Origin: Gymnopus androsaceus JB14
Taxonomy: Eukaryota > Basidiomycota > Agaricomycetes > Agaricales > Omphalotaceae
NCBI GenBank assembly: GCA_009733575.1
Contig: ML769386.1
Coordinates: forward strand, 124,001 to 188,000
Direction: 5' to 3'
DNA length: 64,000 bases
Shown: positions 45,850-58,900 of the stretch, one piece after another
Layout: each line of letters begins with the position of its first letter
How positions within the stretch are numbered: position 1 is the first letter of the stretch
Notes under the pieces: generated by a model
The model's input: the letters and a program-made list of their open reading frames with translations, nothing else
What the model was told of the DNA's origin: nothing
Databases searched by the model: none
Position numbers and translations under genes: made by a program

Positions 45850-46369
45850 CGTGGTAGTGAAGAGAGAAGGGATTCGAGTCAGGGTTTTGATTTCGCAAGC
45901 CGACCCGTTGGGAGCGTCGTTTGATGCGATGAGTATTAGCCCTGCTAAACCTGGCATGCACGCTGTGGAGCAGGCTCTTGCCTAGGCTCGCTGTTCTGTT
46001 CCTTGCTATTATAGTACTTTTGTTAAATCATTGCTTTGCTTGGTTAGTTGATGCATACGTAGTCCTATGCAAGCTGTTTTGTTTTTCTCATTGTAATGTG
46101 TATTTTAGATAGGAGAGGCTGTTATAGGATTTGTGGTTTTATTTTAGACAAGCATTTTGGCCGACTCGAGTTCATCCCAGTTCATCCAACTCGGTTAATG
46201 ATTGTTCTGAGTAGGATCACTTGTCTTTTCTCGGGAAAACGGCATCTTGAGCAGACCAGTAAGTAGACCAGATAGGACTTTGATAGCGTCCAGCCTCCAT
46301 GTTCAAAGGCTTTGTTGAATTCCAAGTTCAATTTGAAAGCGATGTCCATCACAACGACCATGTTATACG

Positions 46370-48280
46370 CAGCTTTGATCATGCCTATTCGGTGAATTTG
46401 CAAATGCATATGACGTAAAATCAAGTACTTTGAAACTCTTTAAAGCCAACTTCACGAGGGGAAACCGACAAATCGACGGGTTTTCGGAAAATTTACTGAG
46501 GGGTTTAAAACGATGGATTTCGCGTCGTAGTTGACCAAGAAGTTCAGCTCGCAACTTGAACTATTAAACTATCAAACAACTACTTCGACGCATATCTTCG
46601 AACATGTCCCAAACTACCGCTCGCGTTCTCATCGTTGGTGAGTATCTCCCGATGCAAAGCAGTCTTGCTTGATGTATCTGACTTCCATAATCAAGGTGCC
46701 GGAGTTGGAGGCTTGTCTCTGGCCCATGGCCTGGCTAAACATGGTATCAAAGTCACTGTGTTTGAGAAAGAGTGAGTGTAGTAGTTCCATTCGACGCGTT
46801 TTCTTGACCCTAACTTACCTTTCCATAAATCACGTAGCATTTCAAGTGGTTTTCGAGCTCGTAAGTCGCCAGATTCTAGTAAAGTAAGTAAAGAATATGT
46901 CACTGACTTGTTCATCAGAGGGATACCGTTTTCGTATGAATCCAAACGGATCAACTGCGCTCAAGTCGATGCTTCCTGAAGATCTATTTGCTCAGTTCGA
47001 GCAGACTGCTGCTACTACTCGCATTGGGGGTACTAGAATGAAGTATGATGGGACTGTCTTGCATCATCAAGAAGGGATCGCAGGAGGGTTTATGCCTCGT
47101 AATCCCTCTCATATGGCGGAGCATGGTGTCAAGGTTGATCAAAAGAACGGTTCCGCTGCTGAACAATATGGCGGTGTGTACACTGTTGACAGGTGCAGTA
47201 GTTTTTATTAAGATCTGACGATCACGGAGCTGATCCTTCGTTTGCAAAGAACTCTGTTTCGTGCTCTCCTTCTACAGAATCTAGATGTCCAATTTGGTAG
47301 ACAGGCCATAGGATACACATTGGACTCCCCCTGCCCAGGCAAGGTCACCCTCCAGTTCAAAGATGGGTCCTCCGAGACTGGAGATTTCCTTGTGGGCGCA
47401 GACGGGCTCCGCTCTGTCGTGAGGAAACAGTTTATGCCACAACACCTTCCGGTTGATACAACAGGAAGATGTATTTACGGCAAGACACCTATTACCCCGC
47501 AGTTAATGGAGAAATTCCCGAAGGAAATGCATGATTGGATGTCGATGACTATTGACGACACCGGAGCGAAACCTCTCTCCCTCCTTACTGAACCGCTCCG
47601 CTTCAGTAATACTGCCAAAGCTCTCTCTACCAAGGTCCTTCCCCAACCAAGCGAAGACTATATCTATTGGGTAAGTTTCCATATATGTACTTTTGGGGCC
47701 GCTGATTTTATCGCTTCATCCAGGTCTTGGCCGGTTCTCCCGCGCTTTCGAATTGCCAGACTCCCAATTCCTACATCTCACTCCCGAACAAACGGTTGAG
47801 CATTCCCTCAAGATAACAGAAAAATGGTCACCTGCAATTCGATCCGTTTTTGAGTCCCAGACAGTAGACCAAGCATCTCCTTTGCGTCTTTGCTCGGTCG
47901 TACCGGAGATCCCCTACTGGGCGCCATCTCCTTTGATTAACCTTGATAGGAGACGCAGTGCATGTTATGAGCCCTACTGGAGGTGTTGGAGCTAATACGG
48001 CCTTGAGAGATAGCGCAGCTTTGTATGAAGTTTTGAGAAAGGCATTCTGCGGAGAACCAGGGCAAAGTCTCTGCGGAGGCGATTGGGCAGTACGAAGCTG
48101 ATATGAGGTGGGGATTTTCTTTTTGCATTTATGAGGTTCATGATACTCATAAGTAATCGGTTATATGAAGGGTTTATGCAGGGCAAAGCCTGTAGATATG
48201 TCGCAGCAAGGAGGGGCCAAGATTTATGGCCAACCACCATTCGAGGAATGTAAAACTATAGATTGGCTGTAAGTAATAAT
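46370..48280. repeat. Tandem monooxygenase unit 1 (including promoter)
   Basis: Collinear with 48545-50465, from about 230 bp upstream of the start codon (gcagctttgatcat and tatgacgtaaaat are shared) to the stop. Substitutions and indels are spread throughout, so this is a true duplication. Confidence 0.85.
46604..48272 (+). pseudogene. FAD-dependent monooxygenase, copy 1 (frameshifted)
   Basis: The start MSQTTARVLIVG joins across a phase-1 intron to AGVGGLSLAHGLAKHG, forming the GxGxxG dinucleotide-binding fold. Later landmarks are EKDISSGFRAQGYRFRMNPN, the DG motif LVGADGLRSVV (about 47390-47420), DDTGAKPLSLLTEPLRF and, in a shifted frame, GDAVHVMSPTGGVGAN (GD motif). Five or more introns are positioned as in copy 2. 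The family (PF01494, salicylate-hydroxylase-like) hydroxylates aromatic or polyketide-type substrates using NAD(P)H; the substrate is unknown. One base is lost near 47740 (gcgctttcg against gccgttttcg in copy 2) and one is gained near 47940. It is either a pseudogene or carries sequence errors. Confidence 0.8.
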
Positions 48281-48783
48281 GACTGGGACAGATGTATTGT
48301 AGGTATCATACTCTAGCTAATTCATTATCTGAGCTTGAAGATTCCATAATACTTATAGATTCGAAAGTTACAAGGTTAAGCTACAGGCGTTCGTTTAGCG
48401 CCGTTCATTCCTCCGACCTCTCAGCATTTTCGTCCTCTCCTTTGGAATAAGAATAAGAATCAATGTCCCGTCATCGTATCGGCAAGTGTTCCTCGCAAGT
48501 GCCGCGGCTGTTCGAATGACGCGGCATGCTGTCAAAATGGACCATATATGCAGCTTTGATCATACCTAATTAGTGAATTTGCGAAATGTGTATGACGTAA
48601 AATTGATACTTGGACCCTTCGAACGAGGCGTAATTCGACGGCATCTCTGGAATTTTCTAGCTTAAAACAGCGAGTTTCGCGTCGCAGTTTACCAAGTCAA
48701 CGCGCATTTTCACCACAACAGACTTACTGTAAACAATCCCAAGTACAACTTCAGTCTTCGACACGACGGTTATATCTCCGAAA

Positions 48784-50459
48784 ATGTCCCAAAATACCGC
48801 TCGCGTTCTCATCGTTGGTGAGTATCTCCCAGATACTGAAGCAGTCTCTCTTGAAGCACCTGACATCCAGAATCAAGGTGCTGGCGTTGGGGGCTTGTCT
48901 CTGGCCCATGGTCTAGCCAAACACGGTATCAAAGTTACCGTGTTCGAAAAGGAGTATGTACACCTCATCTGACGCGTTTCTTTGGCCCTAACCTGCTTTT
49001 TCCTGTAGCCTTTCAAGTGGTTTCCGATCCCGTAAGTCAAGAAGTTCCGTGCGATGTAGATGAACATTTCACTGACTTCTTCAGAGGGATATCGATTTCG
49101 TATGAATCCAAACGGATCAACTGCGCTTAAGTCTATGCTTTCTGATGATTTATTCGCTCAGTTTGAGCAGACTGCTGCTGCTATTCGCATCGGGGGCACT
49201 AGAATGAAATACGACGGAACTGTCTTGCATTGTCAGGAAGGAGCCGAAGGAGGGTTTCTAAAGTTTCTTCTTCGAAAACCCTCTGACATTGCGGAGTATG
49301 GTGTCAAGGTTGATCCAAAAAACGGTTCTGCAGTTACAGAACAATATGGCGGTGTCTATACCGTCGACAGGTGCAGTATTTTTTAACGAAATCTGACGAT
49401 CACGGAGTTCACCATTCGTTTGCAAAGAACACTATTTCGGGCTATCCTTTTACAGAATTTAGATGTCCAATTTGGTAGACAGGCCATAGGATATGCATTG
49501 GACTCCCCGTCCCCAGGCAAGGTCACCCTCCAGTTCAAAGATGGGTCCTCCGAGACTGGAGATTTCCTTGTGGGCGCCGATGGACTTCGTTCGGTCGTGG
49601 GGAAACAGCTCCTACCTAAACACCTTCCGGTAGATACAACCGGAAGATGTATTTACGGCAAGACAGCTATCACCCCACAGTTTCTGGAGAAATTCCCCAA
49701 GCAAATGCACGATTGGATGTCGATGACTATTGACGATACTGGAGCGAAACCCGTCTGCCTTCTCACCGAGCCATTCCGCTTTAGTGATGCTGGCAAAGCC
49801 CTCTCTTCCACGGTTCTTCCCCAACCTAGCGAAGACTATATGTATTGGGTAAGCTCGGGTCTTAGCTCGTATCTTTGGGGAAGATGTACAGCCGCTGATT
49901 TTACCTTCCATTCAGGTCTTGGCCGGTTCTCCTGCCGTTTTCGAACTTCCGGACTCCCAATTCCTCCATCTCACTCCCTAAAAAACGGCTGAGCATTCCC
50001 TCAAGATCACGGAAAAATGGTCACCAGCAATTCGATCTGTTCTCGAGTTCCAGACGGTGGACCAGACTGTTCCTTTGCGACTTTGCTCGGTCGTACCGGA
50101 GATCCCTTACTGGACGCCATCTCCTTTATTGACCTTGGTAGGAGACGCGGTGCATGTTATGAGCCCTACTGGAGGTGTTGGAGCTAACACGGCCTTGAGA
50201 GATAGTGCAGCTTTGTGTGGAGTTTTGAGAAAGGCATTCGGGGAGAATCAGGGCAAAGTCTCTGCGGAGGCGATTGGGCAGTACGAAGCTGACTATGAGG
50301 TGGGGATTTTCTGTATTTGTCATTTCTTGAGCATCATACTCATTATCTGTCATATGAAGGGTTTATGCGGGCAAAGCCGTAGATATGTCGCAGCAGGGAG
50401 GAGCCAGGATTTATGGTCAGCCGCCGTTCGAGGATTGTAAAACTGTAGATTGGCTGTAA
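48784..50459 (+). pseudogene. FAD-dependent monooxygenase, copy 2 (nonsense codon)
   Basis: The same architecture as copy 1, with identical exon borders: MSQNTARVLIVG, AGVGGLSLAHGLAKHG, DG motif VGADGLRSVV, then LAGSPAVFELPDSQFLHLTP. At 49979-49981 a TAA replaces the GAA found in copy 1 (cctaaaaaacgg against cccgaacaaacgg), which removes the last third including the GD motif that remains in frame downstream (LVGDAVHVMSPTGGVGANTA). This is a substitution, so sequencing slippage does not explain it easily. One extra base near 50290 affects the last splice phase. It may make a truncated, inactive protein. Confidence 0.8.
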
Positions 50460-50617
50460 ATAATGACTGGGACATTTTGTTGAGCAAATAATCAATTGGT
50501 CAAAAGTGGATCGGAGGTAAAAGGCCGTAAACGCGTCAAGCGCACGTGGGCGTACCCCAAAGAAAGCTAGACCAAGATGACGGCAACGATTAACCTGTTT
50601 CTCTTTCTCTTACTTCC

Positions 50618-53600
50618 ATGAACTACATTCGAGGCGCGGTCAATGCTATTAGTGCGCCATACCAATACTACAAGGATATAAATCCAGCGACTCTCACTGG
50701 AGCTATTGACGTTATTGTTATACAACGACCTTCCGACAACGGAGGTAGCGAGCTTGCTTGCTCTCCATTCCACGTTAGATTTGGAAAATGGCAGGTCCTG
50801 AGGCCTGGAGAGAAGAAGGTATTGTTTCTGCGAATCTGACTTGTTGCGCCGCTAATATTTACTCAGGTCACAGTCTCAGTTAATGGACATCCGATTCCCT
50901 TTGATATGAAGATTGGAGAAGCAGGAGAAGCCTTCTTTATATTCGAGACGGAAGACGACGTTCCCGAAGATCTCATAACTTCTCCTCTTCTCCGGCCATC
51001 GTCTCCAGAAGCCACAGAGACAGATGTAGACAAGAAGAACGGAGATGAAATTCCAACAGACGAGCTAGAGCCTCTTGATCTCAATGCACTTCCTTCTCCT
51101 CCAGATGAAGAAGACACTCAGATTCTATCTACGCCTACACATAGAACATCTGCATCTGCATCGAATATCATGGATGCTTCAGGCTCTTCTGACCGTCTAC
51201 CTACAAGGAGACGCTCATCCACTCTCTCAGTCTCAACACCGAATGTATCTAGTTTACCGTCACCCCCACCCTCTCCCACACGTACCAAGGCGGAGAAGGA
51301 ACAGGATGAGCGTGCAGATGCTGCGATCAAACAGACTGTTGGTGAAGTGCATGTTCCGGAGATCAAGTATCAAGATGGTAGGTGTCCACTCATCTCCGTT
51401 ACTGCTTAAACTAATCCAGATTTATAGGAATTGCTCTAGATACTGAGGGATATCACTCCCAACAACCCAAGTCGAAGAAATCGAAGAAGAAGAGCTCAGT
51501 ACATGACCGGCAAAGGTCCGATCGGACAATACGCGGATACGATGGTGACGGAACGAACTCGTATACATTCCCTGGTGATAAATCTTGTGAGTATATCTTA
51601 TATATACGCAATCTAACTCAATCTCACTTTCTCCGATAGTCGATGCCCCCTACCTTACCCACACTCGATCTCAGCCTCCTCCAGAGTCAGAGTCGGATTC
51701 CGACTCGGACGACGACGATGACCCACACTCAGACTCCGACGATACGGACGACGGCCTCGACCTCAATAAACAACATCGTAATTCGCAATCACTCACTGTA
51801 CCTTTCCCTACACGAGCCACCTCCGAACCGCCTCCCAATCTCCCTCCCAGCTCCACCTCTGCCTTCCCACCTGCCTCACCTGGTCCCTCAACATCGAAAC
51901 GATTCACTTCTCCCGGTAAACTTACCGTTCTAACACCGGTACAGGAATACTCCTGGGAATGGGGTGCTTTTCCACAGCCCTCACCGATGAAGACTTCGTT
52001 TGGGAAAGGTGGAAGACTTGAAGGAGGTCATGGTGTTAGTGGGTTAGGTTCTGCAGGGGATGATGATTATAACTTTCCTAGTCCCGATTCAAGACACGGC
52101 AGGATGCCAGCGACATGGGGCAGGACGGGTGGAAGTGCGCGAAAGGGCAAGTCGATTGGATTGAGCACCGTTGATTCTGATGATGAAGGGGAAAACACGA
52201 GAAGCAGGAGTGTGCCTCCCAGGATGGAGGACAGTCCTACGAGGGAGAGGAAAGTACAGCCTTTGACTAGGGGTGCTGTATGTAGGACAGCCAATATGGA
52301 CGATGCAGAGGGAGGAGGGAGCGGAACGTTTGGAGCAGGTGGAAAGCTGAGCGTAAGCAAGTCAGATCCGACGGTCTTTATGGTCTCGATTGAAGGGAAG
52401 AAAGTCGAGTTTGAATTAGAGCCGTGGTGGAACTAGAAGACGATGGGAAGAACCGGAATGGCGAATACGCCAACGGCGATGCCGACGAGGAACTCTCGAG
52501 AGGGCGGCAGGCCAGAGATTCCAACTCGTCTCGACCCTCTGCTTTTCGAGTGTATTCTCCAGACGGGAGGTGGCAGGGGATCGATGAATTCGAGACAGCA
52601 CGGATGTTCGAGAAGGGGAAAATATCTTTCAAGGATTTCATTCAGGATGACCATCTGGTGCAAGATCCTAGACTTGTTATTAGATGGACCCGACAACAGT
52701 GACATTTTAACTTTATCTACCCCAGAGGAATTTAGGCTGATTGAATTACTTTTATCTAGATACATTTCCCAGCGAGATAGTTCACCGCTCATGAATGCCC
52801 TAGGTATTTGGCGGTACTCCTACATCAAACGGAAAGGAAAGCGCGCCTCTACGCGCCCGGTATCCCCTGTCTCGGCTTTATCAGAAGAGGAACAAGAGGA
52901 GGATATATATGTGAACGACCCCCTCAGTGACTCGGAGTCGAAGAAGATCACTATGGAGAGGTCGAAATCGGAGCCACCACAGGAGACCAAAGAGCTTTCA
53001 AGTAGTGCTGGCTTGAAGTCTCCACCTCCAACTTCGTCCTCGTGGGTTCAGTGGTGGCGTCGGAGTCGAAGAAATGATGTTTCTGCGACGACCGATAGCA
53101 TGGGCACCAGGCCAGAGCTAAAAGAGACGTTTTCAGCTCCAAGTGTTGGGGTGAGTCTTGATGTTTAGGGTTTGGAAACAGACTAACGAGTCTCTAGGCT
53201 ATACAGTCTCTTGAGGCTCCAACACCGCCTGCTGCATCAAGACAAGGCTCAGCGCCGGCTTTACCATCGACGCCGGTTCAGAGGCCTTTGAATGAGCGCG
53301 AAATTACGCCAAAAGCTCATTCTCCTCCTGGTAGCCCGAAGAAATATGCCAAGACCCTGAGATTAACGTCGGACCAGCTCGTGAGTCTGTATTTCTTATC
53401 GTATGCTGATCTTCGTCTCATTGTAACCATCCAACAGAAATCCCTCAATCTCAAACCTGGTCCCAACTCGATCACCTTCTCGCATTCTATGAGCGGTGCC
53501 GTAGCTTGTACAGCCAGGATTTTCATGTGGGATTCTACAGATCTGGTCGTGATCTCGGACATTGACGGGACAATCACCAAGTACGTGGGACTGTCAAAAA

Positions 53601-54877
53601 AAACATATCGCCGCTGACTTTGAATCTCTGAATCTCTGTGCTATCACTGTATTTCATTTCTCTTTGTATAGATCTGACGGTCTCGGACACGTTTTTGCTA
53701 TGATCGGAAGGGATTGGACGCATCTCGGAGTCGCGAAGCTATATACCGATATCTGTCGGAATGGCTACAAAGTTTTATATCTGACGTCCCGAGCAATTGG
53801 GCAAGCAGATGCGACGAGGGGATACTTGAAGGGCATCAAGCAGAATGATTACCAGTTGCCTGAAGGGCCGGTTATCATGAGTCCTGATAGACTTATGGCT
53901 TCTCTTCATCGGTGGGTTTTTGTGGATCCCACTTTGACTGTAGTAAACTGACTACTTGTATACAGTGAGGTGATCATGCGCAAACCAGAGGTGTTCAAGA
54001 TGGCCTGTCTTCGTGATATTCAGAGATTATTCGGAGAGGCATCGAGAAATCCGTTTTATGCTGGATTTGGAAATAGGATAACGGATGCCTTGTCCTACCG
54101 AAGTGTGAACGTTCCTAGCTCTAGGATCTTCACTATCGACTCCGCCGGTGAAGTCAAATGTGAATTGCTCGAGCTCGCTGGGTACAAGTCTTCGTGAGTA
54201 AACAATACGTTTGGTCCGCAATCAGCTTGACTGAGCAATTCTGCAGATACATCCATATGACAGATCTCGTTGACCAAATGTTCCCTCCCATACATCGGAA
54301 ATGGGCTCCGGAATTCACCGACTTCAACTTCTGGAAGCCACCGATGCAAGAATTCCCTCTTCCTGATTTCTCGCCACCCTCTCCTGCACTCAGTGCACGC
54401 TCGGATAATTCCAGTAGTACCTTTGCACGGCTGAGGAACTTTAGTCTGGTCGGAACTCGACAGACCAACATCCCGAGAGCAAATACCATGAAGAACTCGG
54501 TATCGTCGCATGCTTCGGATAGCGAGCATCATCCTTTGCGGAATGCGACGTTGCAGCAGATGTCTTCATTCGAGAGACTGAGCAATACGCTCGGTTTCTC
54601 CGGGAATACATCTAAAGACGACCGTAGAAGCGAGAGCCCCGATTCGCGCTCGTATTCATCATCATCGTATGCTGGATCTGAAGATGAGGACGAGGGCTGG
54701 GCCGCCAATAGTCGTAGACGAGAACGCACGCGGAGTATAACCAGCATGCCTGGTTCGCTGGAGGATATGAACCTTGGGGTAGAGGAGGACGAGGAGGGAG
54801 AGATAGAATATGTTCATGACCAACCTGAGGAGTACAGCGGGGAGTATGATCCTGATGGAGAAGAAGACGTGGAATGA
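50618..54877 (+). CDS. Phosphatidate phosphatase, lipin family (Pah1/Smp2/Ned1)
   Basis: Ten exons (50618-50818, 50867-51377, 51428-51586, 51640-52698, 52760-53150, 53198-53380, 53438-53580, 53672-53911, 53966-54193, 54247-54877) give 1248 residues after restoring one base. The N-LIP domain opens MNYIRGAVNAISAPYQYY and includes SPFHVRFGKWQVLRP. Long acidic/serine-rich linkers follow. The C-LIP/HAD domain has LVVISDIDGTITKSDGLGH, with the DxDxT catalytic motif at about 876-880, then GYKVLYLTSRAIGQADATRG, PVIMSPDRLMASLHRE, KPEVFKMACLRDI and FYAGFGNR. It dephosphorylates phosphatidate to diacylglycerol at the ER/nuclear membrane, controlling triacylglycerol and membrane lipid supply. The acidic tail recalls yeast Pah1's Nem1-Spo7 recruitment region, but this is inference. 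A single base is missing near 52422 (GAGCCGTGGTGG); everything else is continuous, so the gene is likely functional. Confidence 0.95.
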
Positions 54878-55951
54878 AGCTGCAGCAGAGGAAGCATTTG
54901 ATGAGGATTTATTAGCTGCCGGAGAGATGAAGAACGTGCCCTTTTTATAGTAGTCTTCGCCTAATTAATCATACACGCCTAGTATATGTCTTAATGGATC
55001 AGAGGCGCCGCGGGTACTAATCAGGCAATGTCAAAGCTGAGTATTTGATGACGCGTTCTTCTTCCACTAAAGACGAGACCAAATTTGGAATGGAACAGGT
55101 AAACTGTTGTTAGTGCCTTCGTTCATAAGTTTTAACGCGCTTTCCTTGCAAGCCATGTACTCACTCAAATGTCGCGATTGTCATCTACCGGATTCAACCT
55201 TAAATCGTTAGAAAAGCACCTTTATGCGACTTGTCTTTTGAACTCTAGTTTATATGGAGAATAGAATAAATGTGGACGGTGGTCAGCAAAGAGCGGGTGA
55301 TATATATTCCAGGGCAAAAAGAAAGGAGGCCTAATAAGCGCTTGAGACTACTACGTGTGATCGTACGCTAGCTAACGAAAAATGTTCAAATACATTTCTA
55401 AACACTTGACTCTCTCAAAGTTTTTCGAGATGTGAAATCGTTGAAGCTGTAGGTGCCGCTCTGTACCAAAAAAAAATCACATTGTGGAGATACTCGCCCG
55501 AAGTTGCACACTGTTGAGGTTATGGAAGGGTTCCGGAAAGCGGGGAAGAGCGTTGAAGATTGCATTAGAGCTGTTGATGGAGTGGATAGCCAGGTAGAGG
55601 ACCGAGAAGATACCCAGATCGAGGACGACTCGGATATGGATGATTATGATGAACACACATTGCTGCATTTGGAAATTCTGGGCGCCAATCATCCTGCTTC
55701 CCGTCTACCAGCAGTTAAGACGAGTCTCAATTTTCTTCCTCACAGAAAAACCCATTTGAAGCGTGTCATCTGATAAAAGCTGCTGTTTTTCTTGATGTTA
55801 ATGTTAATGTTACTACTACTCAGTAGATATCGTGGTCGGATACATGATTTGGGGGGCTGGGTCGGTGTTTAAAAGCAGATCATGGATTCACCAAATTCTT
55901 CATACTCAGTTGTCTAGTGCTCTATTAAGTATGCCCCTTCGACCGGAAGAC
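54878..55951. other. Intergenic region with a short unassigned open frame
   Basis: A plus-strand frame at 55453-55773 (106 residues) starts with MPLCTKKK and has an acidic centre (EDREDTQIEDDSDMDDYDEH). It is preceded by no convincing splice signals and has no known domain; its 3' end (HLKRVI region) is repeated at about 60500 where the frame is lost. At best it is a fragment. Confidence 0.35.
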
Positions 55952-58900
55952 ATGTCTGTACTCTCCAAGTATCAATCATTGCCCCTAAAGAGCACGCATT
56001 CATGAAACTAAGGAACATCCATTCACAGACCTCAACTGGCCAACTTGTATCACCAATATTATGAGAGCCAAAGCTTCCTCCACGAGAAGTAAGTATTCAG
56101 TTTTCTCAATACAAATAGTTATCAATTAAATCCTCCGCAAGTTTTGGTCTACGAAGGCCATTGACCGAGAACGAATGGTATAATGATGTTGTGAAGTGCT
56201 ACGTTGGACCACCGCAAAACTTCGAAGACTGGCTTTGGAAGGCGTTGGATATACCTCAATTTATCCGCTCCCTTCCCCCTTACGAGCCTTCAGCCGCCCA
56301 GCCCAATGGTTATTTCGCTTGCGATTATCACGGCTGCCTTAAAAAATACAGAAGCAGGCAGGCCAGGAACAGTACGCCCTGTTTTCCTCCTTCGTTAGCC
56401 TCTGGTTGACCGAGTCCCACAGATCATTTCGATGTAGCTCACCTGGAACTTCATCAACATTGTCCTGACTGTGGAAATACCATTAAGAACCGGAATTCCC
56501 TTGAACGCCATCAGCGTTGGAGCTGTCCAGTGAAGGTTCAAATTTAGAGTCTACTCTCTTAGATTCAATTGCCGAAAGCCTTCCGCATCGACTCCCGAAG
56601 TACACACACTCAGAGTCCTCATTCTTTGTCGTGTTGTTGAAGGGTATCATGCCAGCATTGCACCTCTCATATCTTTTGTATCTTGCGTTTTCAGCCGTTG
56701 CTCTGCAGCGTTATGCTTTTCTTCACGTTGTCCATGTTCATGTTTTCATATATTTCGCATTTGAAAATAGATTTATGTATTTAATGGTAGTGGACCTTTG
56801 AACAGCGTCAATGATGGACCCTAACATCTGCCCTGCTTGCGGTGTATAGAAAAAAAACGAGCAATAAATTTATTGAGCAACACCCAAGGCCCTAAGCTCA
56901 CCTTAGCGCGGCTTGTATAGTCTGCGAAATGACCAGTCCCCGACAATGGAAGCTTTCCAGTCGACTCGACATATCGTTGATTACTAGTAGTATCAATTGG
57001 AGCTGAAGCAGGTGAGATAGGGACCGTGGGCTGACATTGGGGTTAATCGGAAGTATTGGGTAAAGCAGAAGGCGAGTAGGAACTAGGTCACGAGAGAGAA
57101 AGAGAGCGGCATTGCTTTCTATGACGAACAGACCTCCTGCATCTGCCACCTCCACTGTCACTCTTTTTGAAGAATCCGGACCACAAGCTGAGTGCACCCC
57201 TTGTAACACTGTGACTCAAGCGCGCCTTGGAAGATGTTGTTCAACTATTGCCTTCGTCCAATCGTTATAGAATGTTGACCGCTTTCGGATCCCACCAATT
57301 CAGAAATTCAACCAACATGAATCGCTCTTCACCGCCCAACTGTCGTATTGGCATTGTATACATCAAATCCGATGAAAACGCCACTGTTACGCCCCTTCTC
57401 CGCCATGTCTTCTCTCGCTCAGCTGGTCTTCCTGAGAGGTACGACCATTGATGTCCAAATCCCGTAAACTCCAGCGAAAGGCGTCGAAAAGGGTTTCCTT
57501 GAGTCTGAGGTGTGCTTGCGTCAAAGATCAACGAATAATCAAGTTGAGGTGAAATGGACGAAAACCAAAAAGGAACAAAGCCATCAGAGCGCGTGACGAA
57601 ATGAATATTGCGATTAGATCAAGAGTTGTTCTTTTCAGTCCAACCTTCAAACTAATGGCCTCAACGACTGCCTTCTCCACCTACACATACACCATTTTCT
57701 GTGAGGAGAAGCTCACTGCTGTGGTATTGACAAGATCACAAGAGTTTGGACGCTAGAAAAGTGTGTGTATGTACCACTGAATTTTAAGTATAGATTATCC
57801 TTAATGATTTTTTTCGGTGTAGATGGAGCCTCGTTCTGCCACCATGTTCACTGGCGGATACAGCGACGACATGGACTACGTCTCGTGGAACCCAACACAC
57901 CCAGACCTATTCTGCACTCCAAGCCAGAAAGATCGTAGAATTGTTTTCTGGGATGCAAGACGTGTGTTTGGCATCGGTTTTCATCCTCGAATCTTAATAT
58001 ATCTAATGAGTTTTTTGGTGTAGATGGAGCCTCACTTTGCTACCATGTTCACTGACACTAGCAGACTAGTGACAACGTCGCTTGAAGCTCCAACAACCGT
58101 GGATCCCAACATCTCCGTATACACTCTGTTACTTCCGTCAATGGCCCACAAAATCCTACCTCCGGTTCATTAGACCTCAATCCAAGTCCTCCGCCTGCTA
58201 TCCCTCTTTCTCCCACACCTCCTAACATCCGTGCTACCCATCTTGCCAAGCACAAGAGGCGAGACTCCTCCATCTCTGCTGGAAGTTCTCTTCTGGTGAT
58301 GATATGAACGAGATTGATGCACTCACCGCGGGTGTTTTGCCTCTTCTCGTTCCGGGTCTTAAAGTCAGAGACGACATGAAAGCTCGGAACTGTGCTAGGG
58401 CAGAGCTGGAGGTTAGCCAAGAAAGGAGCTGGAGCACAAGCAGGACTGGAGGCGAGGGAAAGACAGCTCGTTTCGGTCTCCCGAGGGCGCTGAATGAGCT
58501 TGGTGGGGAACCTCGTGGCCGCAAGACTTCTGCTCGTAAATGAAATCACTTCGGTATATCTAGGTATGTCTGCTCTCAGATTGTTGGGAGCTCCATAAAT
58601 ATATATTTCTCTAGTCTCGGTCTCGGAAAGGATGGTGTCCAGTCTTGGAAATATTGGAACAACGAGGTTGGCTGTGCTATTGAGAACAAGTTTGGACAGT
58701 ATACTGCACTTCCCAGTAACGTGGAATTCCGCAGGAACACTGTTTTCGGCGCGGATTCCATTCCAAACGACTTGTCTAATCTGCGCGGTACTCTTGAAGA
58801 AGCAGCCACGCTCTACTGCTCCGCTTGGGCGTGCGATGTCGACCCGCTCTCTGGGCCTTCGTGCTGAAGTTCCTCATGGCGTAGACACCGCCCGTTCCTT

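Noticed and set aside
46604..50459. Secondary-metabolite gene cluster
   Set aside because: Only tandem copies of one monooxygenase are present; neighbours are housekeeping genes.
52443..53168. Separate 241-residue protein overlapping the lipin gene
   Set aside because: The first part is a shadow frame and the second part is the lipin exon; the change of frame at 52699-52759 is explained by a GT..AG intron.
58058..58549. Minus-strand frame of 163 residues
   Set aside because: No homologous frame in the second unit (62560-63160) stays open, and the plus-strand reading shows the residue-level conservation.
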